From assembly GCF_000764325.1 (NCBI RefSeq), contig NZ_JMCG01000002.1, positions 186,001 to 250,000 of the forward strand: a stretch of 64,000 nt of DNA. The letters are read 5' to 3'. The notes under the pieces are model-generated. The model was not told where the DNA came from and ran no database searches. It saw nothing but the letters and a program-made list of their open reading frames with translations. A program made the translations under genes and the position numbers. Positions 44,126-54,600 of the stretch are shown here, one piece after another; the stretch's first letter is position 1; every line of letters starts with the position of its first letter. Source of the DNA: Vibrio navarrensis. Lineage in GTDB: Bacteria; Pseudomonadota; Gammaproteobacteria; Enterobacterales; Vibrionaceae.

Positions 44126-45331
44126 TCACTTGGTAGGTGCCATTTTTCGCGCTTGGATCAGCAGATTCCTTGGTGTAACCCTGCGTTCGCAAAAGGTGAA
44201 CAGATCGACATGATAGCCGTGCTGCTGCAAAAAAAGCACTCGATCATAGACTAGCCACATTTCCAACGGACGCTGAAAAATTTGCTGCACTAAGCTCAAT
44301 CGCTCCATACGCCAGAAGCGCTCTTCACCCAATGTTTCAAAACGGTCATAATCGACCTTAGGCCAACACAACGACTTTTGCGTCGCGGCCCAGCGGCAAA
44401 ATGCTGCAAAACCTGCATTTAATTGCGATTTTTTAATACTGGGCACAGGCACGTACTCTTGCAGCTGCAACTGCTCTCGGCATATCAAGTCAAAAGCAAG
44501 TCGATAAATCATTTCCTGCTCACGTTGGCGTTTGACGCGCTCACCACCGGTAACGGTTTGTTGCAAAGGAATGCGTAGCTCTTTTTTACTCAGCTTCAGT
44601 TTGGATTGCTGCGCGGGTATCGATAACGCTTGATAAGCTTCATCCTGAATTAAATGATAACAGCAGGGCGCAATGCTCATTGCGGCAACGTTAGCGCTCG
44701 TACCGTTCTGTATCAGGCGGACATGAAGATCACCGCACGCGTGCAGTGCAACCGCGTGTTGATTGGGGTGAAAAAACCGCTTAGATCGCTCATCAAACGC
44801 ATCGCCTTGAACAAACGACATCGCCAAATTGAGCTCGTCCGCCGCTTTTTGGCCCTCTTCACACAAAGCATGCTGATATTCAAAACTAGTAACAGGCTGC
44901 TGACTTTCGCCCGCCAACACGCGTCCGAGATATCCTTTTCCCGCGCACCATTCTAACCACGAATCACCAGCGTGGTGATCCAGACAAACGGCGCCCATCG
45001 CGGTAATTTGCTGCAACTTTCGACCTGGAATACCGTTGCTAATCATCGATGATAGGCTAATTTGCCTTTTGTTGAGCGAAGCAACATCCGCCATATCCTT
45101 GACAATAGATAAACTCGGGAAGAAAGGCTTTAGCTGCTCCTCCAGTATTTCTGGCTGTGTTTTAAGTTGTGCGATTTGCTGATGGCTCAACAGAGACAGC
45201 CAGTTGCAGAGTTCAGGATGGGAAGCTTGCCAAGGCAGTGTGTTGGCTAAACTGCGGTGAAAAGGTTCGAAGCGCCAGAGATCTTCGTTTTCCAGCAACC
45301 AGTCGTTTATGAAATGAAATTGAGCTTGCAT
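44126..45331 (-). CDS. SAM-dependent methyltransferase-like protein
   Basis: This 401-residue protein has a central Rossmann domain with SWLEWCAGKGYLGRVLAGE near residue 140 (motif I) and ALHACGDLHVRLI near 225, followed by MSIAPCCYHLI. It resembles the Methyltransf_32 group of uncharacterised methylases. The target is unknown. I use the ATG at 45329-45331 (MQAQFHFINDWL), with GGGGGAAG immediately upstream. A longer frame reaching 45463 runs across the cysB end and lacks conservation. Order next to cysB and ald fits other vibrios. Confidence 0.82.
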   Translation of the reverse strand: MQAQFHFINDWLLENEDLWRFEPFHRSLANTLPWQASHPELCNWLSLLSHQQIAQLKTQPEILEEQLKPFFPSLSIVKDMADVASLNKRQISLSSMISNGIPGRKLQQITAMGAVCLDHHAGDSWLEWCAGKGYLGRVLAGESQQPVTSFEYQHALCEEGQKAADELNLAMSFVQGDAFDERSKRFFHPNQHAVALHACGDLHVRLIQNGTSANVAAMSIAPCCYHLIQDEAYQALSIPAQQSKLKLSKKELRIPLQQTVTGGERVKRQREQEMIYRLAFDLICREQLQLQEYVPVPSIKKSQLNAGFAAFCRWAATQKSLCWPKVDYDRFETLGEERFWRMERLSLVQQIFQRPLEMWLVYDRVLFLQQHGYHVDLFTFCERRVTPRNLLIQARKMAPTK

Positions 45332-45386
45332 ACTTCCCCCAAAACAAGCAGGTATTTTGGAGGAAGTCGATACGCTTGGAAAGCGT

Positions 45387-46697
<1,311 letters not shown>

Positions 46698-47462
46698 ATG
46701 AATATTGGTTTAATTATCGCTTTGGTCGCCGTATTACTGGTTTTAGTTCTTGGTTACAACATCATGCTCCAGTACAAGGTCAAAGTGGAAACCGCGAAAC
46801 GACAAGAATCCGCCCGCTACGTTGCTATCATTGATGCCACAGAAGAGCTGATTGGTCATGCGCACCATATTCCTTTTAGCAAGGAATTGCTTGTCTGCCT
46901 TAACAATCGCATCTTGGATGCGCTGGAAAACATGGCGGCGTTAGATCCTAAGAGCAAACAACTCGCACAGCGAGTTGAAGGCATGAAGCAGCAAATTGAA
47001 CATCTGAAGAACAACTATCAAGGCGGCGAAAGCACTGCGTTTAAAGTGCCCACCAGCGATAAGCAAGCCATTGTGATGCTCAAATTGGTTAAGCGTTTGC
47101 GTGAAACCATTCGAAATGAACACAACAAAGGCCGTTTTGAAACCCAAGCCTATGTAGAAGAAAACGCTCGTTTGGAAACCATGCAGATCCGCATTAACAT
47201 TGAAAACGTGATTAAACGTGCCAATGACTCGATTGCTCGTGGGCAAGCTGGGACAGCGGTACAGCTGCTGCGTAAAGGCATTGACGTCCTCAGCACCAAA
47301 AACGACGCCTACTCCATCCAAGCCAAAGAGAAGCTTGATATGATGCTCAGTGAGCTCGATAAACGTCGTTCCGACAAGCACGCTGAAGAGTTGCAGCAGA
47401 TGGAAGATAAAGAGCGCAATAACGATATGGATGCACTCTTCGGTGACAAGAAAAAGTGGTAG
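46698..47462 (+). CDS. Membrane-anchored coiled-coil protein of unknown function
   Basis: This 254-residue protein begins with one transmembrane helix (MNIGLIIALVAVLLVLVLGY). The rest is hydrophilic and strongly helical (KVKVETAKRQESARY; LAQRVEGMKQQIEHLKNNY; a lysine- and glutamate-rich tail ending DALFGDKKKW), so it should project coiled coils into the cytoplasm. I recognise no characterised family; it is recalled as a conserved Vibrio gene near cysB and miaE. A terminator separates it from miaE. Confidence 0.75.
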   Translation: MNIGLIIALVAVLLVLVLGYNIMLQYKVKVETAKRQESARYVAIIDATEELIGHAHHIPFSKELLVCLNNRILDALENMAALDPKSKQLAQRVEGMKQQIEHLKNNYQGGESTAFKVPTSDKQAIVMLKLVKRLRETIRNEHNKGRFETQAYVEENARLETMQIRINIENVIKRANDSIARGQAGTAVQLLRKGIDVLSTKNDAYSIQAKEKLDMMLSELDKRRSDKHAEELQQMEDKERNNDMDALFGDKKKW

Positions 47463-47488
47463 AATCCGCTTCCAGGTTTCCAATCAAC

Positions 47489-47512
47489 AAGGTCGCCATT
47501 GGCGGCCTTTTT
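47489..47512 (+). terminator. Terminator of the coiled-coil gene
   Basis: AAGGTCGCC and GGCGGCCTT pair (one G-U) around ATT, followed by TTTA. Confidence 0.75.
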
Positions 47513-47531
47513 ACTTTGTTAGAACAGAACT

Positions 47532-48311
47532 ATGATCAGTCTCGATGCCTATCAGGAGCTACTCGCGCCTATCCACACTTTTTTGCACTGTGAAACACCG
47601 GATGAATGGGTTGAGCAAGCCAAAAAGCCAGAAAATCTAGCTACTATTTTGCTCGATCACTTACTGTGTGAGTTGAAAGCAGGCCAATCTGCCATGTATC
47701 TTATCCGCAAATACGCGGTTGATAAAGAAAGCGCACACACACTGCTGGATTGGTTTAAACCCTATGAAGATTTTGCGTATCGCGGGATTGGCTCGATTGA
47801 AACGCTCAAGGGAAAGAGCAATATTTCTAAAGCGATTATGGCCAAATCAAACTCACCCTACAGCCAAGAGCTGATAGATAAGATGGTGTTGCTTATCAAA
47901 GAAGAGCTGCATCACTTTTATCAGGTACTGGAAATCATGCAAAGCCGTGGGATTGAATATCAAAGCATTCCGGCCAGTCGCTATGCAAAAGGTTTGCTCT
48001 CACACATGAAGACTCACGAACCTGAAACACTGATTGATAAGTTGATCATCGGTGGCTATATCGAAGCTCGCTCTTGTGAACGCTTCGCCAAACTGGCTCC
48101 GCACATGGATGATGAAATCGCGAAATTTTACATCTCTTTGCTACGTTCAGAAGCAAGGCATTACCAAGATTATCTCTCGCTAGCCGAGCAAATCGCAGGA
48201 AAAGATATCAGTGCAAGAATCACCTACTTTGGCGAAATCGAAGCGCAGCTTGTCTCTTCGCCAGACGATGACTTTAAGTTTCATAGTGGTGTGCCGCTGT
48301 ATATCAAGTGA
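47532..48311 (+). CDS. miaE: tRNA-(ms2io6A)-hydroxylase
   Basis: This 259-residue non-haem di-iron monooxygenase hydroxylates the isopentenyl group of ms2i6A at position 37 of tRNA. The carboxylate-His ligands are visible in pairs: EELHHFYQVLE (ExxH) near residue 125, EARSCERF near 177 and SEARHYQDY (ExxH) near 210. The length matches the family. It marks the last core gene before the accessory block. Confidence 0.9.
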   Translation: MISLDAYQELLAPIHTFLHCETPDEWVEQAKKPENLATILLDHLLCELKAGQSAMYLIRKYAVDKESAHTLLDWFKPYEDFAYRGIGSIETLKGKSNISKAIMAKSNSPYSQELIDKMVLLIKEELHHFYQVLEIMQSRGIEYQSIPASRYAKGLLSHMKTHEPETLIDKLIIGGYIEARSCERFAKLAPHMDDEIAKFYISLLRSEARHYQDYLSLAEQIAGKDISARITYFGEIEAQLVSSPDDDFKFHSGVPLYIK

Positions 48312-48394
48312 TGTAAGAGAAAATTACCTCCTTCTAAAAATGGTGGCTTTGTGTAAGCCCCCTGCAAGGAGGACTTTTGTTTAGTCTAGCATCG

Positions 48395-49573
48395 GTCGTG
48401 TTTAGAAATCTGTGTCATTTCAGGATGATATACAAAACAGGAATGCCACATGACCAAAAACTTCGATCTAGAGCAAGCCATTAAAGCCCTTCAGTCCGGC
48501 CAAGACCTGACTGGCAAAAATGGCTTCTTAACTCCTCTCATCAAACAGATCACCGAAGCTGCCTTGAAGGCAGAGCTGGAACAACATCTGGAAAATGATG
48601 AACAACCAAACCGAAAGAATGGCTCCAGCAAGAAAACGATTAAGTCTTCTGTAGGCACTTTTGAACTGGATACCCCACGTGACCGCTTAGGGTCGTTTGA
48701 ACCGCAATTAGTTAAAAAAAACCAGACCAAGCTGACTGATGAGATCGACCGTAAGATCCAATCCATGTTCTCGCTCGGTATGAGCTACCGTGATATCCGT
48801 GGTCACGTAGAAGATATGTATGGCATTGATATCTCTGAGGCGACCATCACAGGTGTTAACGACCGTTTGATACCTGAGCTGAAGGAGTGACAGCAACGTC
48901 CGATCGATGCGCTCTATCCGTTTGTCTGGCTCGATGCAATCCACTACAAAATTAAAGAAGACGGACGCTATGTCAGTAAAGCGATATACACGATCCTAGG
49001 GTCAAACATTGAAGGTAAAAAGGAACTTCTTGGACTGTACCTATCAGAGTCAGAAGGGGCAAACTATTGGCTATCAGTGCTGACAGATTTGTATAACCGT
49101 GGCGTTGAAGATATCTTGATCGCCTGCGTAGATGGGCTAACAGGCTTTCCTGAAGCCAGTCTACCGTACTGTCAGCAAAGAAGCTGCTGAGATGGAGCTG
49201 GAGCGCTTAGAGTCGAAATGGGGTCAACAGTACCCGATCGTACTGCGTTCTTGGCGAAATAAATGGGAAAATCTATCGGTTTACTTCAAGTATCCGGAGT
49301 ACGTTCGTAAGGCTATCTACACCACGAATGCGATTGAAGCGGTACACCGTCAGTTCCGTAAACTAACCAAGACTAAGGGCGCGGTTTCCCGAACGAAAAC
49401 AGCTTGCTTAAGCTGCTGTACGCTGGGATATTGAACGCCTCCTAGAAATAGACAATGCCAATCCAGAACTGGAATATGACATTGTCTCAACTAGCGATCC
49501 ACTTCGAGGGGCGCTTGGATGACGTCTTAGATATTTAGCCAAAATTAGCTGACACAGATTTTTGAACGCCCTC
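48395..49573 (+). mobile_element. Decayed IS256-family element
   Basis: Imperfect terminal inverted repeats: the left end reads TTTAGAAATCTGTGTCA (48401-48417); the right end, reverse complemented, reads TTCAAAAATCTGTGTCA. Both match the IS256-family tail. Flanking CTAGCATCG (48386-48394) and CTAGCACCG (49574-49582) look like a slightly diverged target duplication. The element lies inside the tail of an IS200-like relic, so it arrived second. Its transposase is badly damaged. Confidence 0.8.
48450..49538 (+). pseudogene. IS256-family transposase, degraded
   Basis: The intact opening MTKNFDLEQAIKALQSGQDL through the DDE-region start (ISEATITGV) is that of IS256 transposases. Damage is extensive. 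A TGA at 48888-48890 replaces the Trp expected after PELKE. About forty codons are missing after GFPEA near 49158, at a junction that also shifts frame. The frame shifts again near 49385, just before the NENSLLKLLYAGILNA segment, and TAG codons follow at 49443 and 49449. The tail still reads SQLAIHFEGRLDDVLDI, ending at 49538. It cannot make an active transposase. Confidence 0.9.
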
Positions 49574-49584
49574 CTAGCACCGAC

Positions 49585-49773
49585 TGTTGTTGCTTCACGC
49601 GCTTTTGTTTCTCTTGATGCCGTATATATCAGCATAATATTCCTTCGTTGATTCCAACACTATCGACAAATAGCCTTTTTGCCAAAGTGGTTTCTCCACA
49701 ACCTGTTCTTTCGTAGATACGGAAACTTACGACACTGCCAAAATACGTGGGAAGCTTGATTATATCTACTCAT
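49585..49773 (-). pseudogene. IS200-like transposase remnant
   Basis: MSRYNQASHVFWQC, the normal N-terminus of this TnpA type, is followed at once by RKFPYLRKNRLWRNHF, which in the full protein lies about eighty residues later. The HUH and most catalytic residues are gone. Frameshifts then let YIRHQEKQKRVKQQQ, the usual C-terminus, be read in another frame. After removing the IS256 insertion the frame ends LD and a stop at 48381-48383. AGAGGA lies before the ATG. Confidence 0.75.
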
Positions 49774-49880
49774 TTTATTTGTCCTCTTTAACTTCTGGGA
49801 AAATTAAGGAAGCGTCTAGCATGAGTAGTTTTACAAGCAAAGCCAAACTAAATAATAACCACCTGGTTAAGGGCTTAAAA

Positions 49881-49918
49881 TAAAAAATGTCCTTTCATTT
49901 AAAAGCAATGGAAGGACA
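49881..49918 (-). terminator. Terminator of the protease operon
   Basis: TGTCCTTTCAT (49888-49898) pairs with ATGGAAGGACA (49908-49918) with one mismatch; on the minus strand it is followed by TTTTTTA. It lies about 55 bases past the 525-residue gene. Confidence 0.75.
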
Positions 49919-49974
49919 AGAGTATTATCAATTCAATTATATGGATATATTTAATATAAATTCAATGGAGAACA

Positions 49975-51552
49975 TTAATAAATAATAGACATTTCTGAAC
50001 AAAACTGGATATTAGATGAACAAAGCGTTAGAGATGGATCAATCGGCTTCGAATCAATAAGCTTTGCATTATTCTCATCAAATAATACACCCGTATTGTT
50101 TCTATCTCCTAGAACACTATCAACAGCAGAATCATCGTTATTTTTTTTAAGGGCATAGGATACAACATCTTCATCTAAAAGATCTAAAAGTCTGAGTTTT
50201 GATACTTGATCATTTATACTTGGATCTGAGAGGAATTCATGTAACGTGATACTATCAAAACCTTTAATTGCCACCATGCTCCCTAAAGTTAAGTTTAGCA
50301 TCTCATCTCTAAACTTAACCATATCTTCTTCCGTATTCAAAGTCTGCAACTTAGCATGAATTGCATTTTCAGAGTATAACATTCCCAGCGGAATAAATGC
50401 CAACTTACTACCGACTATTGGATCCGACATTAAGTCAACCAACTTAATTTGGCTCATATTAGCAAGATCCAAAAGAGTAAGATTCATAGGATTTTCTCGA
50501 CTAACTAGTTCATTTGAAAGAGCATTTAAATCGCCTCCAAGATAAACCAACCCATTTTTATTTATCGCATCTGAGAAAAAGTTGAAAACAAAACTATTAT
50601 CTTTAATACTAAAGGCATTCAAACTACCGGACGTAAAGTCAAATGAGTCAAATTCTCTCCATGGGTTGTCTGCCAGATCTATGCCATCAGACAATATATC
50701 TCTGCTACTGACAATAGAAATATCGAATGTGCTATTATCCCAACCATCTATACTGAAATTGTTCTTGCCTTTACCAGGTCCTTTCTTACCAAATGTAAAA
50801 CTATATGTGGATTTCCCTTTATATGTTACCGTTTTTCCATTTTCTGTAACAGAATATTCTTCACCTACTTCTACATCGGCATCTGCACTCCAACCATTTA
50901 TAGTGGAGTCCCACATATTTTCAAACATGGTAGCTACACGGTCGACTACCTCTAACATAACATCAGTATTAGATTTTTCCTCTGAATTCGAAGACTTTGA
51001 ATCTTCTTTGCCATTTTCATTTTTACTATCAGAGTCTTTATTGTTATCTTTTTCTGGTTCATTTTTATCTTTTTCTGGTTCATTTTTATCTTTTTCTGAA
51101 TCTTTTTTTTCATCTTTAGAATCAGAAGAAGAACATTCTCCCTGACAGTCGCTATAAGCTCCGTTCCTATTTAAATACCAAGGCATCGGTGTTGAATCAG
51201 GTCCAGAAATAAACAAATCCTCCAGCGTACTCTTCAAAGGAACGCCTGAAGCAATTATTACATCGTAAATAGGGTTGTCATTTCCAAGAGGATAGACAAT
51301 ATTTATGTTTGGATTTTTTATTACTACGGTTCCTTCGTTGGCGGGGATCTCATCATTATCCGGTTCTAAGTCTAGGATATAATCACCTTCGACTTCCATA
51401 CATATTGCACTATCACACTTACTCGGAATAGTTATTTTACCAATAGTATCTCGCCCCTCAAGAATACTAGGATCAATTTCTGTTGTGGCAAATACCGGAT
51501 TTAATACTGAACCAGCTAATAACCCACTTATATACATACTTAATTTTTTCAT
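49975..51552 (-). CDS. Exported protein with acidic repeat linker, unknown function
   Basis: This 525-residue protein has a signal peptide (MKKLSMYISGLLAGSVLNPVFA, cut before TTEIDPS). Residues about 40-135 form a small domain with two cysteines (KCDSAIC). A Cys pair at the start of the linker (SDCQGEC) is followed by a hydrophilic Ser/Asp/Lys/Glu-rich linker (about 138-205) with EPEKDKN tandem repeats. The C-terminal domain (about 210-500) includes a beta-rich region with SADADVEVGEEYSV and FTFGKKGPGKGKNNFS. The end has a further Cys pair (LTLCSSNIQFC). I recognise no family. It may be a surface or secreted partner or substrate of the adjacent metzincin lipoprotein; this is inference from adjacency. 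G+C is visibly lower than in flanking genes. Confidence 0.75.
   Translation of the reverse strand: MKKLSMYISGLLAGSVLNPVFATTEIDPSILEGRDTIGKITIPSKCDSAICMEVEGDYILDLEPDNDEIPANEGTVVIKNPNINIVYPLGNDNPIYDVIIASGVPLKSTLEDLFISGPDSTPMPWYLNRNGAYSDCQGECSSSDSKDEKKDSEKDKNEPEKDKNEPEKDNNKDSDSKNENGKEDSKSSNSEEKSNTDVMLEVVDRVATMFENMWDSTINGWSADADVEVGEEYSVTENGKTVTYKGKSTYSFTFGKKGPGKGKNNFSIDGWDNSTFDISIVSSRDILSDGIDLADNPWREFDSFDFTSGSLNAFSIKDNSFVFNFFSDAINKNGLVYLGGDLNALSNELVSRENPMNLTLLDLANMSQIKLVDLMSDPIVGSKLAFIPLGMLYSENAIHAKLQTLNTEEDMVKFRDEMLNLTLGSMVAIKGFDSITLHEFLSDPSINDQVSKLRLLDLLDEDVVSYALKKNNDDSAVDSVLGDRNNTGVLFDENNAKLIDSKPIDPSLTLCSSNIQFCSEMSIIY
51046..51102 (-). repeat. 21-bp tandem repeat inside the acidic linker
   Basis: Two exact 21-bp copies and a third truncated, partly diverged copy encode repeated EPEKDKN in the linker of the 525-residue protein. 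The in-frame unit means copy-number change would lengthen or shorten the linker without frameshift. Confidence 0.75.
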
Positions 51553-51589
51553 TTTCTATCCATACTGTTCGTTTTAAAATATTTAATGC

Positions 51590-51619
51590 AATACAAGCCC
51601 AAAACATTGGGCTTGTATT
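51590..51619 (-). terminator. Intra-operon hairpin
   Basis: AATACAAGCCC (51590-51600) and GGGCTTGTATT (51609-51619) pair perfectly over 11 bp around an 8-base loop, in the 85-base gap between the metzincin gene and the 525-residue gene. On the minus strand it is followed by GCATTAAATATTTT, a poor T-run, so it may stop only part of transcription or stabilise the upstream message. Confidence 0.55.
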
Positions 51620-51636
51620 TATTTCTAAGTTTTCAT

Positions 51637-54600
51637 TTAATTAAATCTATCTGCATTTGGCAGTCTATCTAATAGCTCATAATACTTACCAGCCACTGCA
51701 CCAATATCACCTTTTAGGTAAGCTTGGATTAAGTTTAGGTCTTTTGACCATAGATCTTTATCCGCCGATTCTGCCGCTGTATAACCTGCGTACACATTAT
51801 CGACAGCAAACATCATGTCATCACCATATTCATTAAATATCAGAAGAAAAGCGTCGTAATATGCAGCGTAAACATCGTCAACACTGTGTGCTTTGCCTCC
51901 TTTATAGCTAAGTGTTGATGCGACATTATCATACACAATATCGCCAGCCGTTATATTGGCGGTAACAAAGCTATTAAATGAAGTAGAAATAAGTTCTACA
52001 TCTGCTGCGATATCTGCATCGATAGCAACTTTCATTGCGTTTACCATAGGTGCGTCAAACAATAGAACCGCATCATGGTACGCAGGTTTAATATCCGTGC
52101 GGAATACTCCCCATGCCTTATCAATATTTGATGCAATTGTTGCTAAAACAGCAGCATCGTAACCGTCCAAGTATGTTTTCAAATCGTAACCATCTGAAGT
52201 AACGAGTTGGTTTGCATAACTGTAAGCCAGCTTATTAGATTTAGTTGCTACAAACTTCTTACCATCAATAACAAACTCAACTTTGTCACCAGCGATAATG
52301 CCATAGCGATCTTGCTGTTTAGTGAACGAATCAAACTGGGCTTTGCCACGTGCTTTCACTTTAAAATCGTTCGATTTCATCTGACTTACGCCCATATTAA
52401 GAATAACGTCAGCAATACGCTCTCGACTGCGATTAGATATTCCAAAGAACGTCCTGATACCGCGTGGCATTGGAGATAGTGACTCCATTTGTTCTGTCAG
52501 ATGAATATTGACATTAACACCCTTCAGATTCGTATAAGCGTTACCTGCTTTATCCACAAGTTCTACTGGCTTATTCAATGACTTACCAGCCACAATATTC
52601 GCCATAATGTTTTCGTATTCCGCTTGAACACCAGGTATATCTAGCAACGAAGCGAAACTGACTTCATCGGTATAGCGATTTGAGTAGCGACGTGCCAAGA
52701 AGTAGCTTGCCAATGCTTTATCTGGCCAGTTGCCTAGCACAGAAACCGCGTTCGACCACGGATAATCTGGATCAATACTACCAATTGACGTTAAGAAACG
52801 GCCATTCTTCGTTTCCGCGACAGATTTATATCCACTGTCAGAACTCTCAATAAACTCTGCAGCTAGCTTATCAAAACAGTTTGCTGCCGCTAAATCGTAA
52901 TCAGCAGGAATAAGATGTGAATTGTTGTCCAACAATTTGCCCAATGAGACTATTTTTTGCGTACCAGAAGCATTTTCGATCACACACTGATGCTCTGGTG
53001 TACGAAGGACATCAAGGAAGAATGCAGCCGCTTTTTGAGCACCATACGCATAATCACAGAACCAAGTATTCGTTGATCTGCCATCCATACAGTAAGTAGG
53101 ATTTGAAGCTAAGCGTAGTAAGAAATCTCCTGGTTTATCAGTACTCGCGCTGTAACCTAGATTCGTGTAGATATTATCAATACGTTCTAGATCCTCCATT
53201 TTGTCTCTAATTGACGACATTTCTGAATAACGACGAACAATGTAGTTTGGATAGTCTGATGAATATAATCCCGTCGTACTGTATACAGCCAGATTACGAC
53301 GATCGTAACTATCTAAATAATTTTGCCACTCGTAAGAAACAATCTCATCTAACGTTGTTCCTTCGTCAAAGCGGTTACAATCACTGTTCAAAGAGACATT
53401 TCCGTCTGTACAGAAATCGTATTTTTTACGCTCAATCTCATTTGCTTTATCTAAGTAATAAAGTACGCCATAGCGTGTTTTTGCGTAATCATCGACATTA
53501 CCGCTCAACGCAGCAGCATCGAAGCGACTAAAGTCACAATTGTAAAGTGATTTACCGTCGTTTTGCCCAGATAGCTTTTCTACTTCTGAGCAGACCATCA
53601 GTGACTCATTTGCTGGATTGTTACCAAATTTATAAGCAAAGCTCTCTTCGTAGGCTTTCTTAGCAGCAAGATAGGCACTATAAGCTGCTTTTTCTTCTTC
53701 AGAAGCGTTCGCACTAGGCTCGACCAACGGTTCTGGTTTTGCAACAGAAGCAGCTTGAATAGTTTCTACTTTTCGACCATAGCCAAACTTAAAGGCAGCA
53801 ATATCATATAACCCCCATGTTGGTGTCTCATCCAACATGCTTGGTGCGTAATCCATTGTAGAGCTATAAGCTGGAATATTTGTCAATCCTAACTTATGAG
53901 CTTGTTCCAAAGTATAATAGTTTGCCTTGTCGTTTGACCCTTTAAAGTTATGGCGCAATCCCATATTGTGCCCAAGTTCATGAACCAAAGTATTACTGTA
54001 TGTAGCGACCGTAATTGCATTCGCTACGATAGTCTGTAGATCTTTAGGTAGTGCTTTCCAACGCTTTAGTTGACGTGAAACCTCATTTCCAGAGTCATCC
54101 ATCTTAATGTCAAAGTAGCGATCATCATCTAACTTCAAGTTATCGAGCATTGCTTTGCTCGTAGAAGAGACCCACGTTGCCTCAACTGGGTACACATTAT
54201 TTTCTGACCAAAAAGCGAGTCGGTTTTCTTCAGCGGCAACCACATCTTCAAAAACCATATCGTCGTTAAAGTTCTTAACCAGTGACGTTGGATTTTTCGT
54301 TGCTAGCCTACCCGGTAACAGTTCTTCTTTACTTATCATAGGCACTTGACTGTTTTCATCGGCTTCAAGTTTTGCTATTGCCGCCATAGTCGCCAACGAT
54401 GCCACACGAGATTCTACTTCTGTCTTGGCTGCCTTATCTTCGGACGGCAAGGGATCCAAACCGTTAGTATCCAACTGATTGCGATTATAAAAGCGAGCTA
54501 AATTGTCCCAGTTGTAAGGAACCGTCGTACGTGAAACGCCCGCATACTGGTTGACATGACCTTTTATGATCTCACCAGTCATCGGGTTAGATACCGAAGG

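Larger units (their letters stand above)
48328..49860 (-). mobile_element. Decayed IS200/IS605-like element (interrupted)
   Basis: Approximate extent. The minus strand carries the start of a TnpA (MSRYNQASHVFWQC from 49773) joined directly to its C-terminal third. This then continues across the inserted IS256 element to a TAA at 48381. Past the stop a hairpin with CCTCCTT/AAGGAGG arms (48328-48372) and an inner GGCTT/AAGCC stem resembles the subterminal 3' structure of this family. The middle of the transposase gene is deleted, so the element is a non-autonomous relic. The left boundary near 49860 is uncertain. Confidence 0.65.

Noticed and set aside
48328..48372. Possible integron attC-like or plain miaE terminator hairpin
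   Set aside because: The bulged stem lacks the attC core sites (GTTRRRY pairs). It fits better as the 3' structure of the IS200-like relic, although it could also terminate miaE.
50582..51145. 187-codon plus-strand frame opposite the 525-residue gene
   Set aside because: Its repeated Ser/Phe-rich segments are the mirror of the acidic linker repeats; no start site or homology is apparent.
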